Positions 16,623 through 24,282 of a stretch of 37,067 bases of DNA are shown piece after piece. The translations under genes were made by a program, and so were the position numbers. Under the pieces are notes generated by a model. It saw only the letters and a list, made by a program, of their open reading frames with translations, was not told the origin of the DNA and ran no database searches. The DNA lies in the NCBI GenBank assembly GCA_947259575.1, contig CAMYMU010000060.1, positions 1 to 37,067 of the forward strand. The letters run 5' to 3'. The stretch's first letter is position 1, and every line of letters starts with the position of its first letter. Source of the stretch: an uncultured Ectothiorhodospiraceae bacterium. GTDB lineage: Bacteria > Pseudomonadota > Gammaproteobacteria > UBA6429 > Thiohalophilaceae.

Positions 16623-17738
16623 TTAGTGCCGAAGCTTCTTTTTCACTATTTTGTAGAAATCACGAATGTCCTTGCCCGATTTACTTAGGTCAGTCATTAA
16701 GGTCTTTAAGGTCACGTAGTTCTGATTGGGTCGACCGTAGACTTCCTGTTCCTCACCATTTTTTACGATAGTCATTTGCCCATTACGCGCCTCGACCATA
16801 GCGCGGATAATAGTGGGTTTACCATGACGTTTTATCAATAAGGACATCAGTTCGCGGGATTGCTTGCCACTGATTTTTTTCTTTGAATAGGGCGAGAGTA
16901 TTGATAGCTCGTCTTCAAACAACTTAGACATCTCTAACAACGCTATAGGCTGCGTTTGTGTGATCGCGTAGGCATAGGCATCCAGGACCAAATCGGTAAA
17001 TCCTTTACCACCCTCTGATGCCAGGAAGTTTAAGGTAACGGTCACTTCTTCAAGGCTGAGATCACTATAATTTCGATCAAAAGTATGCGGGATAACGGCC
17101 TGCGTAATACTGCTAAGCTTTACCTTCGATATTTTAATTTTCTGATCTATTTCCACATCCGACAGACGTTGCGCGGGTGGCTTAGTACTATTCTGTAAGA
17201 TCATAAAGTGTGACAAAGTATGCTCGGAAAATGCCTTCGAAGGCGCAAACATCAGGCCTTTGAATTTACTTTTTAGTTGTTCACGTTCTTTGGAAATTAT
17301 GGGTTCTTTAATAGGAATGGGGGCCTCTGGGTCAGAGAATAACCCATTTGGAATAATTTTTAGTTTGGAGACTTTCTGTCCTAACGGAGTTTGTATCCAT
17401 CTATAGGCAGTTTGTAGCTTGGTGCTACTACCTTGCTTGATCATATAGCCCTGCATGTGTGGTTTTAGTAGGGCAAAATCCTTATCGACAATCGCGCGAA
17501 TTTTCTTTTCAGAGCTTTCGGCCAGGCCATCAAGTATATTTTCTTTACCGCTATACATACTGGCTTTAATGTTATCCAGTAAGGAATCGAGCTGTACAGT
17601 TTTCCAGAGTTTGAGTACGACTTCTTTATTTGCAGTTTTGCTGGCCGCCTGGGCTGAGCTGATAAATGGCGAAGTTGTGAATAGGGCGGAGATGATTAAA
17701 CTGGTAGCAAAGCTCAGGGTAATTTTGTATTTCATCAT
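16623..17738 (-). CDS. Exported protein of unknown function (DUF2059-like)
   Basis: 371 residues with a signal peptide (MMKYKITLSFATSLIISALF through SSAQA). The mature part is all-helical and repeats a pattern seen in DUF2059 proteins: an N-terminal block (VVLKLWKTVQLDSLLDNIKA, YRWIQTPLGQKVSKL) and a second block (FLASEGGKGFTDLVLDAYAYAI). The function of that family is unknown, and the assignment is by general pattern only. The start lies 3 bases after the stop of the preceding PDC-domain gene, so both are one operon. It is convergent with the diguanylate cyclase gene (24 bases between the ends). Confidence 0.65.
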   Translation of the reverse strand: MMKYKITLSFATSLIISALFTTSPFISSAQAASKTANKEVVLKLWKTVQLDSLLDNIKASMYSGKENILDGLAESSEKKIRAIVDKDFALLKPHMQGYMIKQGSSTKLQTAYRWIQTPLGQKVSKLKIIPNGLFSDPEAPIPIKEPIISKEREQLKSKFKGLMFAPSKAFSEHTLSHFMILQNSTKPPAQRLSDVEIDQKIKISKVKLSSITQAVIPHTFDRNYSDLSLEEVTVTLNFLASEGGKGFTDLVLDAYAYAITQTQPIALLEMSKLFEDELSILSPYSKKKISGKQSRELMSLLIKRHGKPTIIRAMVEARNGQMTIVKNGEEQEVYGRPNQNYVTLKTLMTDLSKSGKDIRDFYKIVKKKLRH

Positions 17739-17741
17739 AGG

Positions 17742-18752
17742 CTAATTTTGTGCACTCTTTTCAATAATTTGTTCTTCCAGGAATTGATCCTTATTCAACC
17801 AATATCCCAGATCGCGGTTCAAAAACTCATCTACACTCAGGTATTCAGACTCATCATGGGAAAAGCTTAATCCCACCATTCCATTGGCTATATTCAAAGA
17901 ACCGGAGTGTAGGTAGTTATTATCGTCCGCTTGCCGCAAAGCCTTTAATTGGGCAAAAACCAGTGGTATTTTCTCAATTGGCACCACACTGCGCTCGTTA
18001 TACTCACTGGCGGGATACAGATCGAAGATTTCAGAGCACATGAGGTCCTGAATTCTGTGCAGTTGATAATCATGCGGATTTTGGTATGACCACAAATTAC
18101 AGCGCTCACTATCAAAATGTAATTTACAGTGAAAAACATCATGCTCTTGCATAAGTGTGCTCAGTGCATAAATCAAATAATCGATATTGCTATCCGCCTC
18201 AGTCAGTCGTTTTTGTTTACCTATGCCATTCGCATTCGCAGGGTGATGTTGTGAATTTTGCAGGTGCATGCGCTGTAGCGTAGAGGTGTTGATAATAGGC
18301 AGATCTTTGATATGAAAATCGGCGGCAATGAAGCCGAGTAGTTCACCATTATGATTGATGGCCTGAACCGCAGTAATACAGGGTTGCATGCTGCGTTGGC
18401 TTAGGTAAACCGCAGACAGTATCATACCTCGAAATGGCAAATTACCGCTGAAATAAGGTCGGTCAGACAGATCCTGGTCTTTCCAGGTATCGTCGATGCC
18501 GTTTCGCGTAATGTTTCCCGTGAGTTGCGTACCGTCAGTGTTGATAACATATAGCAACTGGCAGTGTGGTAGGCGACAAAGTGACTCAAGAAGCTGGGCG
18601 GTAAGTTCTTCATGGTATTGCCAGCGTGCAGACGCGTCCTTCTCAATTTGCTTGAGTGGAGCCTTGATAAGACTGGAAAGAAACTTCTTCTTGTTTGAAA
18701 CCGTTTCTTTAAACACGTCACGCGTCCTCTTATTTGGTATGCAGCTGGCCAT
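17742..18752 (-). CDS. PDC/Cache-like sensor domain protein, apparently soluble
   Basis: 336 residues. The N-terminal half resembles a PDC/Cache ligand-binding domain: a long helix (about residues 10-55), LLYVINTDGTQLTGNI, then DLSDRPYFSGNLPFRGMILSAVYLS and ITAVQAINHNGELLGFIAADF. The DRPYF, SxVYLS and GxIAADF elements are the usual Cache landmarks. No transmembrane helix or signal peptide is visible, although Cache domains are normally extracytoplasmic. The C-terminal half (about 165-336) is not recognised and lacks kinase, GGDEF or methyl-accepting features. Its partner may be the exported protein encoded next to it. Confidence 0.65.
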   Translation of the reverse strand: MASCIPNKRTRDVFKETVSNKKKFLSSLIKAPLKQIEKDASARWQYHEELTAQLLESLCRLPHCQLLYVINTDGTQLTGNITRNGIDDTWKDQDLSDRPYFSGNLPFRGMILSAVYLSQRSMQPCITAVQAINHNGELLGFIAADFHIKDLPIINTSTLQRMHLQNSQHHPANANGIGKQKRLTEADSNIDYLIYALSTLMQEHDVFHCKLHFDSERCNLWSYQNPHDYQLHRIQDLMCSEIFDLYPASEYNERSVVPIEKIPLVFAQLKALRQADDNNYLHSGSLNIANGMVGLSFSHDESEYLSVDEFLNRDLGYWLNKDQFLEEQIIEKSAQN

Positions 18753-19155
18753 GAATGGCTGGGATTTAGGGAGAGATGTACACCACCCAGATTGCTAAAC
18801 CCGGAAAAAATGTGTACATCATGGAAATAACCCGAACCCTTTAATACTGTTTATTCAAGATCTAAGGCCAAGTCAATAGGTAAAATCTGTTTTGCGGACT
18901 TACTCAAAAAAATTAGCGTGTCTAATCAGGCTAAAAATGTGGCAAATGCATATAAAAACGGTATCGATTGTGTGCGAGCCGTCCTCTGCTATCGCGGCTT
19001 TTAAGGTTTAACCTATTGAATTAATTGAAATATTAAGCAAAACCAAGGCAATAATATTCTGTTTTTGTGACACCTGTGCTGTCAGCTGCTTAATATTATC
19101 TTCGGGGCTGCCGATACTAAGTTTCAAGCCAATATATATAGTATAGGTAGTAACA
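18753..19155. other. Divergent promoter region with two inverted repeats (403 bases)
   Basis: No convincing gene is present. A perfect 9-base inverted repeat, GATGTACAC (18775-18783) and GTGTACATC (18812-18820), lies just upstream of the minus-strand PDC gene. A perfect 11-base inverted repeat, AATATTAAGCA (19029-19039) and TGCTTAATATT (19087-19097), lies 59 bases before the COQ4-like gene and encloses a shorter TGACA/TGTCA pair, so a transcript leader could fold there. An AT-rich ATATATAT tract (about 19130) may serve as a -10 region. Confidence 0.5.
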
Positions 19156-19746
19156 GTGAGCTCATATAAAGACTGGCATATTCCATTAGCACGTGCTGAT
19201 ATAACCCTCCAGGTAGCACTGGACTCGCTTAGCGAGAGCCGCGTCGAACAGCAGACGGAGTCATTGATGCTGAAATTGGCTGCTGATCCCAACCTTAATG
19301 CTTCAGGCCTTGGTATTTTTCACAACAGCCTCGATCTACACCAACACGACTGTATTCATATTTTATTAGGACGCGGCTTATTAGAAATGGATGAGGTTTT
19401 TACCACGGGATTTTCCATGGGTAGTGTGATGAAAGTAAGAGACTCGGAGCAAAGTGTTTATGCATTCGTGGCTAAACACATTTATCCAAACGTATATAAA
19501 TTTACAGACCAGGAGTTCACGCTTTTTAAAGATGCGATAAGGCTATCGTATATTTCAAATTGTTCAGCACTGGATCGATTTAATTTCAATGAGTGGTTGG
19601 AGCATCCACTCGGTACCATCCGTGATGCCGTTGGTATCGAAGAAGAATTATTTCTTGCCTATTATGCGGTCGAGCAACGTAAATATCCTCAGTCTTATGC
19701 ATCACAACGATTGCTGCCAGAAAAGCTCAAAGTAGTTGCTTTTTAG
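19156..19746 (+). CDS. COQ4-like (ubiquinone biosynthesis Coq4 family) protein
   Basis: 196 residues, GTG start; a weak GGTAG precedes it. The decisive element is H64-D65-C-I-H68 followed after exactly 11 residues by E80 (HDCIHILLGRGLLEMDEVFT), which is the HDxxHx11E zinc-ligand motif of Coq4. The rest is helical with conserved-looking FTTGFSMGS and an HPLGTIRDAVGIEEE-type end. Eukaryotic Coq4 is needed for coenzyme Q assembly and ring decarboxylation/hydroxylation; bacterial homologues are less well characterised. No other ubiquinone gene is adjacent, so a role in quinone metabolism is inference from the motif. Confidence 0.65.
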   Translation: MSSYKDWHIPLARADITLQVALDSLSESRVEQQTESLMLKLAADPNLNASGLGIFHNSLDLHQHDCIHILLGRGLLEMDEVFTTGFSMGSVMKVRDSEQSVYAFVAKHIYPNVYKFTDQEFTLFKDAIRLSYISNCSALDRFNFNEWLEHPLGTIRDAVGIEEELFLAYYAVEQRKYPQSYASQRLLPEKLKVVAF

Positions 19747-20023
19747 CTAAATTGTTAAAAAAAGCCGATTAATTTACATTTTTTTTAAAATAATTATTTT
19801 CTAGAGTTATTCTAAATAAATCTTATTCTTTGACGCTTTAAATAAACCCGGTGTTAAAGAATTGCATACTGCAATTTTGAAGTGTGTAGTCTGCAAATAA
19901 TGTCTATAAAATTCTCTTCCAGGTTAGTTTTACTGCGTCTATATAATGAAACTAAAATATTCTCAAAGAATTCCAGTTACTTGCCTTTTCTATACAGATA
20001 GGTAAATCTACACGCTCTCACAT

Positions 20024-20344
20024 TTGTGGAAGAATGGTCCTACAAAAATAATATTTATTCCAACTGATGTAGAGACATTGCAACTCCTAAAGGGGTCGCA
20101 TGACATAAAAATAACCCCAATGCATGGGGAGGGAATGAGAGACCTGCTCTTGAGCAGGTCTCTTTTTTTATGCGCTACAAAAAATCAATGCTCGAATCTA
20201 GGCAGGATTTTGTTGGCCTGGAATAACAGATTGTTCCAAGTAGAGGCCATGCATATGTTGCTAGACAGCAAGATTGTCACTGAGCCTGATTGGGGTATGC
20301 AGCGTAGAATAGCAGCTAGTGTAGGGGCTGAATTCGATAATTAA
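20024..20344 (+). CDS. Doubtful hypothetical open frame
   Basis: A 106-codon frame opening with TTG (MWKNGPTKIIF). It is interrupted at DNA level by the terminator hairpin at 20137-20169, which would code for its middle part, so at least the upstream half is unlikely to be a protein. The downstream half (from about 20251: MHMLLDSKIVTEPDWGMQRR) looks more protein-like and may be a remnant or a small protein. No family was recognised. It is listed because nothing else explains the interval. Confidence 0.2.
   Translation: MWKNGPTKIIFIPTDVETLQLLKGSHDIKITPMHGEGMRDLLLSRSLFLCATKNQCSNLGRILLAWNNRLFQVEAMHMLLDSKIVTEPDWGMQRRIAASVGAEFDN
20137..20169 (+). terminator. Strong rho-independent terminator
   Basis: GAGACCTGCTC (20139-20149) pairs perfectly with GAGCAGGTCTC (20152-20162), and a run of seven T follows (20163-20169). 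It is preceded by a small CCCC/GGGG hairpin (about 20115-20130). It ends either the COQ4-like transcript, about 390 bases downstream of that gene, or an independent short RNA. Confidence 0.85.
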
Positions 20345-20434
20345 GGCCAGATTCAGTATATATATGGTGGTTTTTTTACCATTCTGAGACCTCAAACTAC
20401 TGTTTAATCAGCCTTTTTTGGGCATAATGCGTCT

Positions 20435-20950
20435 ATGATTCGATTCGGCACATCTCTACTGATTGTCAGCCTGCTTTTGAGCATTAGTGGCTGCAGCATT
20501 TTCTCCTTTTCATCGGACGATGATACCAATGTGCTGAACATGGCAAAGAGCCTGCTCAAAGAGCAAACGGATGAGCATGGTGAGCCAAAGAAAGTCAAAC
20601 TACCCGTACGGGTGCATTACACATTCACTCGTAAGCCGATGATCGATGAAGAACTGCTGGTTGAATTTGAGTTTATCTCCGAAGAAGCACTACCTGTCCT
20701 GCGCTTTGCGGTAACGACGACAGATGGTCTTGAGCTAACGGACAATGACATTGAACCACTCTACAGCAAACTAAGTGCGCGTCAGGTTATCAAAAGCAAT
20801 ATCGAGGTGAAGCCAACCTCAGAAAGTAAATTTTACGTCAACCTGTTTGTCGTCACCGAGGTGGGTGAAGACAAAAAAGCAAAGCACATCAAGATCCCCA
20901 TCCCCATTGGCGACTACTTTCTAAGTGACGATCCACCGCCACGCCAATAA
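20435..20950 (+). CDS. Small outer-membrane-type lipoprotein of unknown function
   Basis: 171 residues. Signal peptide MIRFGTSLLIVSLLLSISGC with the lipobox I-S-G-C and lipidated Cys20; Ser at +2 favours outer-membrane sorting. The mature part is beta-rich and acidic (VRVHYTFTRKPMIDEELLVE, FAVTTTDGLEL) and could be an immunoglobulin-like fold, ending in a proline-rich tail (DDPPPRQ). No family was recognised with certainty. It is the last gene before the T6SS effector module, but its orientation and spacing do not link it to that module. Confidence 0.7.
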   Translation: MIRFGTSLLIVSLLLSISGCSIFSFSSDDDTNVLNMAKSLLKEQTDEHGEPKKVKLPVRVHYTFTRKPMIDEELLVEFEFISEEALPVLRFAVTTTDGLELTDNDIEPLYSKLSARQVIKSNIEVKPTSESKFYVNLFVVTEVGEDKKAKHIKIPIPIGDYFLSDDPPPRQ

Positions 20951-21339
20951 GTAAATCTACACTCAACTACCACAATTTAGCTTGACTCCATAATCTGGCT
21001 TGTATGATTATGTGCGGCATAAATATTAAATAGATTTATTATACGGAGGGAGTCGTATACCTATATTCAATTTTACCCGTCAAATGCTTAGTAACATCCT
21101 GCGCCTCGGCCAGCCCGCTGATGCAAGTCGATTATGGATAGGCTAAATCATTATGATTGAGGTCAGAGTAAAAATTTATATCTAAGCTAGTATGCTTACT
21201 TTTTGTTAAAAACAATTTCAACGTACTCGATTGTGCGGTCTTCGTGAAGATAGACAATAAAAACCGGTGTCAGACCACAGTTTTCTCTAATATTAGCGCT
21301 TATTGTGTTCTGCCCGGCTTTTTACTGTACTTAGTGAGG
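20951..21339. other. Spacer between the lipoprotein gene and the T6SS immunity gene (389 bases)
   Basis: No confident gene is present. A promoter-like pair TTGACT (20982-20987) and TATGAT (21003-21008, spacing 15) or GATTAT (21006-21011, spacing 18) lies here, overlapped by the inverted repeat CATAATC/GATTATG (20989-20995, 21006-21012). It is followed by GGAGGGAG (about 21045-21052) and a 29-codon frame that would need an ATA start at 21057 (in-frame ATG at 21084) and ends at TAA 21144-21146. Confidence 0.35.
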
Positions 21340-22422
21340 CTATTTGTTATCAGGCAGAATCACAAATTGTGGTAACCATTTTAAAATTAGATCATGATTC
21401 TTTTCCATGGCTGTTGTTTGGCCATCAACTTTAATTGAGATAGTTCTACCATGTTTATAGGCAACTTCCATAACAAGACCAGTATGTGTTGCATTTTTCT
21501 CAATATAACCGAAGATTTTTCGATCTTTAGCAAAACCTGCTTCAAGGTATTCATGCTCGGTATCATAATCAGGATTCATATTTTTTAGGATAGCCGTAGC
21601 ATTACTAGCCATACCTTGCTTTTCAGTTTTAATGTTGCTATTACCACTTTCAACACTAAAATCATATCCAGCGCTAATCTTATATTTCACCTTGATATCC
21701 CCATCAGGTGTTTTCCATGTGTCGAGACGCTCTGCATTTTGTTTGTTACGCCATTTGTTAAGACCATTTGGTAAGCCGCGTGGGATTTCAAAGTACAGAT
21801 TATGTGAAAAGTATCGTTTCTGCCCGCTAGAAACTGGTACGGTGTTTTGTCGATGCGGATCAGGTTGCTGGAATTTGATGCTGTTGATAAATGCTTGCCA
21901 TTGATCAAGTAGTTGTGTTTTTAGATCATCATCGATATGACGTATGAGCCGGAAGGAAGCAATTTGCTGTGACGCTACCTGCAGGAAGTAAATACGTTCA
22001 ATGAATCTTTTGCTAGAAGAACGATTATCATCGTAACCAGGCGCGGTGTATTCAAGGTAGGTTCCTGAATAATTATTAACTTTGACGGATTTATTCTTAA
22101 TTATCGCAAATTCTACGCCATATTTTGATTGTTGATTGTTTATCCACTGTACGATGATGTCTTTTAGGTCTTTGCCTTTTAGCTTGATATCAGGTGTGAC
22201 GTAGACATAGACATCCAGCTCAAGTTTATCATTAGGAATATCAATAAGGACTAGTGGCTCAAAACGATAGGCTTCCCACTGTGTGTTGAGCTCAAAAGGC
22301 GGCGTGGGAATGAGAATATCATCCATGCCGGTATATGAGTCGGGGATGTATAGCTCTTTAGCTTGTATAGGTTGGGTGGTGTTCATAATCAGTACCAATA
22401 TTAAAATAAAAAGTCGTAGCAT
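21340..22422 (-). CDS. Probable immunity protein for the T6SS lipase effector (exported)
   Basis: The ATG at 22422 is chosen over 22470, because it lies 1 base after the effector stop and begins a clean signal peptide (MLRLFILILVLIMNTTQPIQA, then KELYIPDS). The protein is 360 residues with no further membrane helix. It appears to consist of two similar alpha/beta halves, each with a pattern like YVYVTP...YLEYTAPG...IASFRLIRH and ISIKVDGQTTAMEKNHD, reminiscent of DcrB/PsbP-like folds found in some T6SS lipase immunity proteins. An exported immunity protein fits an effector that attacks phospholipids from the periplasm. The assignment rests on position and export signal; the fold match is by eye. 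Confidence 0.65.
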   Translation of the reverse strand: MLRLFILILVLIMNTTQPIQAKELYIPDSYTGMDDILIPTPPFELNTQWEAYRFEPLVLIDIPNDKLELDVYVYVTPDIKLKGKDLKDIIVQWINNQQSKYGVEFAIIKNKSVKVNNYSGTYLEYTAPGYDDNRSSSKRFIERIYFLQVASQQIASFRLIRHIDDDLKTQLLDQWQAFINSIKFQQPDPHRQNTVPVSSGQKRYFSHNLYFEIPRGLPNGLNKWRNKQNAERLDTWKTPDGDIKVKYKISAGYDFSVESGNSNIKTEKQGMASNATAILKNMNPDYDTEHEYLEAGFAKDRKIFGYIEKNATHTGLVMEVAYKHGRTISIKVDGQTTAMEKNHDLILKWLPQFVILPDNK

Positions 22423-22423
22423 T

Positions 22424-24280
22424 TTAAATAGAATTCTTTTTGACAGGTGTGATAGAGGCAGTAAGCTCAATAATTTTATGCAAAGTTTGCCCTATTCCAT
22501 GGCGATTACTAGGCATTTTAGCATGAGTAATATTGCTGCTACCAATGATGTTTAAACCTGTAGTGTCATTTAAACTAGTTGTTACTGTGGGGCCTGCCGC
22601 AGTTGCACTGCCGCCCTTCCCTGAGATTAGAATTTCTTGACTGCTCAAGGGAACTGTACCATCTCCATTCTTGCTAAGTCCCTGTTTATATGGACATTGC
22701 AAAACTCCATTATTATCCAGTGATATATTCACTAGATTGATTGTTTTTTTGCCTGTGGAAGAAATCACGAAAGTTTTTTTGTGGTGCTTTAATCTTAGTG
22801 AGTTATGAAATGCTTTTGCTGTCTCAATTTTTTCTGAGATAGATGTGAAAAAAGTACTACCATCCTTTATATCATCGTATGAAATTCCCTTTGGATGTTC
22901 AGAGGTTAGTCTAAAGTTATCTTTTGTATATAGGGTATTATTTTCATAATAATAACTAATATCTGAGGCATTTTTTAAGTCATCAGCTTTGACGTTTGCC
23001 ACGTAATCATCTACTTCATCACCAAAAATATCAGTAAATGAGACTCGTTTGTACTCTTCTTTTGTATATGGTTTTGGTGTGCCATTTTTATCATAACGTT
23101 TACAGGAAATAAGCCCAAGCGTATTTGATTTGTAGAGATCATATATATTCTTACTTTTAATATTTCCAGCAATGGCATTGAGCTTGGTGTCTGTAACTTG
23201 CAGCCAGTGTTTGTCAGGTGTTTCATCGCAAACATAGTCATTCGTTGGAAGTAACTGTACAGCACCAGCTAAGGGGCCCGCCATACGAGTAAAGTGGTAT
23301 GAATTGTTTCCCAAAATCTCGTTGAAAACATTATCACCAATTGCTGAGATACTAAATGGAAAGCGTTTTTCCGGGCTGGTACCGGTAACAAAGCGTCTGT
23401 ATAGAACGGGGGCACCAGTCGTTGGTTGGTTGAGATGAATAATCGAATGTATTTTACTACTAGCACCTAAGACTTCACTTGCATAACGCGACATAATGCT
23501 ACCCATACTGTGTGTAACAATAATGACTTTTTGGGCAGGATCGATAAGGTAATCCTGATCTTTTATTCCAAATTCGGGATAGTCCTTCTGAGAAAGTACT
23601 TTATCAATACGTTTAACAAATAGTTCTGCAGCGTCATGTAGGGTGTGACGCCAGTCGTAACCAAAGCCAAATGTTGGGAACAGGAAGTCCTTATCTTCCA
23701 GCATGTAAATATGTTCCATCATATCGGCGTATTCATTAAGGATCTCATACCACCCCCTAGACTGGCGGCGAGCATACTCTTCCTTGGCTAGGCTATCGAT
23801 AGTGTTTAGGTCATTTTCATCTGGATCTTCGTCCTCGAAGGAATCTTCAACGAGCCAAGGATCGATTTTTTTTAATTCAAGTAGACGGCGAAAAGGTTTG
23901 CCTTGCTTAATCCGGGATAAAGCTGATTTTATAATCTTGTCATGGTGTGTATCTAAAACGCCACCTTCATCATGCATATGCTCTGTTTTATCATCTAGTT
24001 CTTTTTCAGACCAGGATACATCCACTCCTATGACAGACTTGAATAAGCCATTAAGATAAGCTTCTTTCATTGAGTCAATGTCATCAGGATCCCAAAGCGA
24101 CTCACCCGTTGATTTCTTGATTCGTGATGCAAATACTCCAGGTACATAGATAACAGGTAAAATTGTTTTTTTGGGACGACCTTTAGTTTTAATCTTTATG
24201 GTTGCCGTTGTCCCGCCAGAGTAAAGCTTGCCAATAGTTGTGCTTTTTGAATAATTCTGTTTTTCTGCTGATGCTGCCAT
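22424..24280 (-). CDS. T6SS-associated lipase effector, LCAT/Tle-like alpha/beta hydrolase
   Basis: 618 residues, no signal peptide. The alpha/beta hydrolase landmarks are an oxyanion-loop start PVIYVPGVFASRI (about 42-54), the nucleophile elbow THSMGS with Ser258, a HLNQPTTGAP stretch, the acidic loop GDGTVPLSS with Asp540, and a probable catalytic His594 (SNRHGIG). This order matches lecithin:cholesterol acyltransferase-like lipases and T6SS lipase (Tle) effectors. The elbow is T-H-S-M-G, so the first glycine of GxSxG is replaced. The ATG lies 2 bases after the vgrG stop and the immunity gene follows after 1 base, so the three genes form one unit. The likely action is hydrolysis of membrane lipids in target cells. 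Base use looks AT-richer than in the core T6SS genes, which suggests recent acquisition. Confidence 0.82.
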   Translation of the reverse strand: MAASAEKQNYSKSTTIGKLYSGGTTATIKIKTKGRPKKTILPVIYVPGVFASRIKKSTGESLWDPDDIDSMKEAYLNGLFKSVIGVDVSWSEKELDDKTEHMHDEGGVLDTHHDKIIKSALSRIKQGKPFRRLLELKKIDPWLVEDSFEDEDPDENDLNTIDSLAKEEYARRQSRGWYEILNEYADMMEHIYMLEDKDFLFPTFGFGYDWRHTLHDAAELFVKRIDKVLSQKDYPEFGIKDQDYLIDPAQKVIIVTHSMGSIMSRYASEVLGASSKIHSIIHLNQPTTGAPVLYRRFVTGTSPEKRFPFSISAIGDNVFNEILGNNSYHFTRMAGPLAGAVQLLPTNDYVCDETPDKHWLQVTDTKLNAIAGNIKSKNIYDLYKSNTLGLISCKRYDKNGTPKPYTKEEYKRVSFTDIFGDEVDDYVANVKADDLKNASDISYYYENNTLYTKDNFRLTSEHPKGISYDDIKDGSTFFTSISEKIETAKAFHNSLRLKHHKKTFVISSTGKKTINLVNISLDNNGVLQCPYKQGLSKNGDGTVPLSSQEILISGKGGSATAAGPTVTTSLNDTTGLNIIGSSNITHAKMPSNRHGIGQTLHKIIELTASITPVKKNSI

Positions 24281-24282
24281 TG

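Larger units (their letters stand above)
19747..20434. other. AT-rich spacer with a perfect -10 box, a strong terminator and a doubtful open frame
   Basis: The first 270 bases are very AT-rich. TATAAT at 19942-19947 is a perfect -10 hexamer with no good -35. A strong terminator sits at 20137-20169. The interval between them (about 215 bases) could be an independent short transcript. The 12-mer GTAAATCTACAC occurs at 20002-20013 and again at 20951-20962, flanking the doubtful frame and the lipoprotein gene. Confidence 0.45.

Noticed and set aside
21196-21318. About 40-codon open minus-strand stretch (ending TIEYVEIVFNKK) after the immunity gene stop
   Set aside because: It has no ATG, GTG or TTG start and is short enough to be chance in AT-rich DNA, though a remnant of a gene cannot be excluded.
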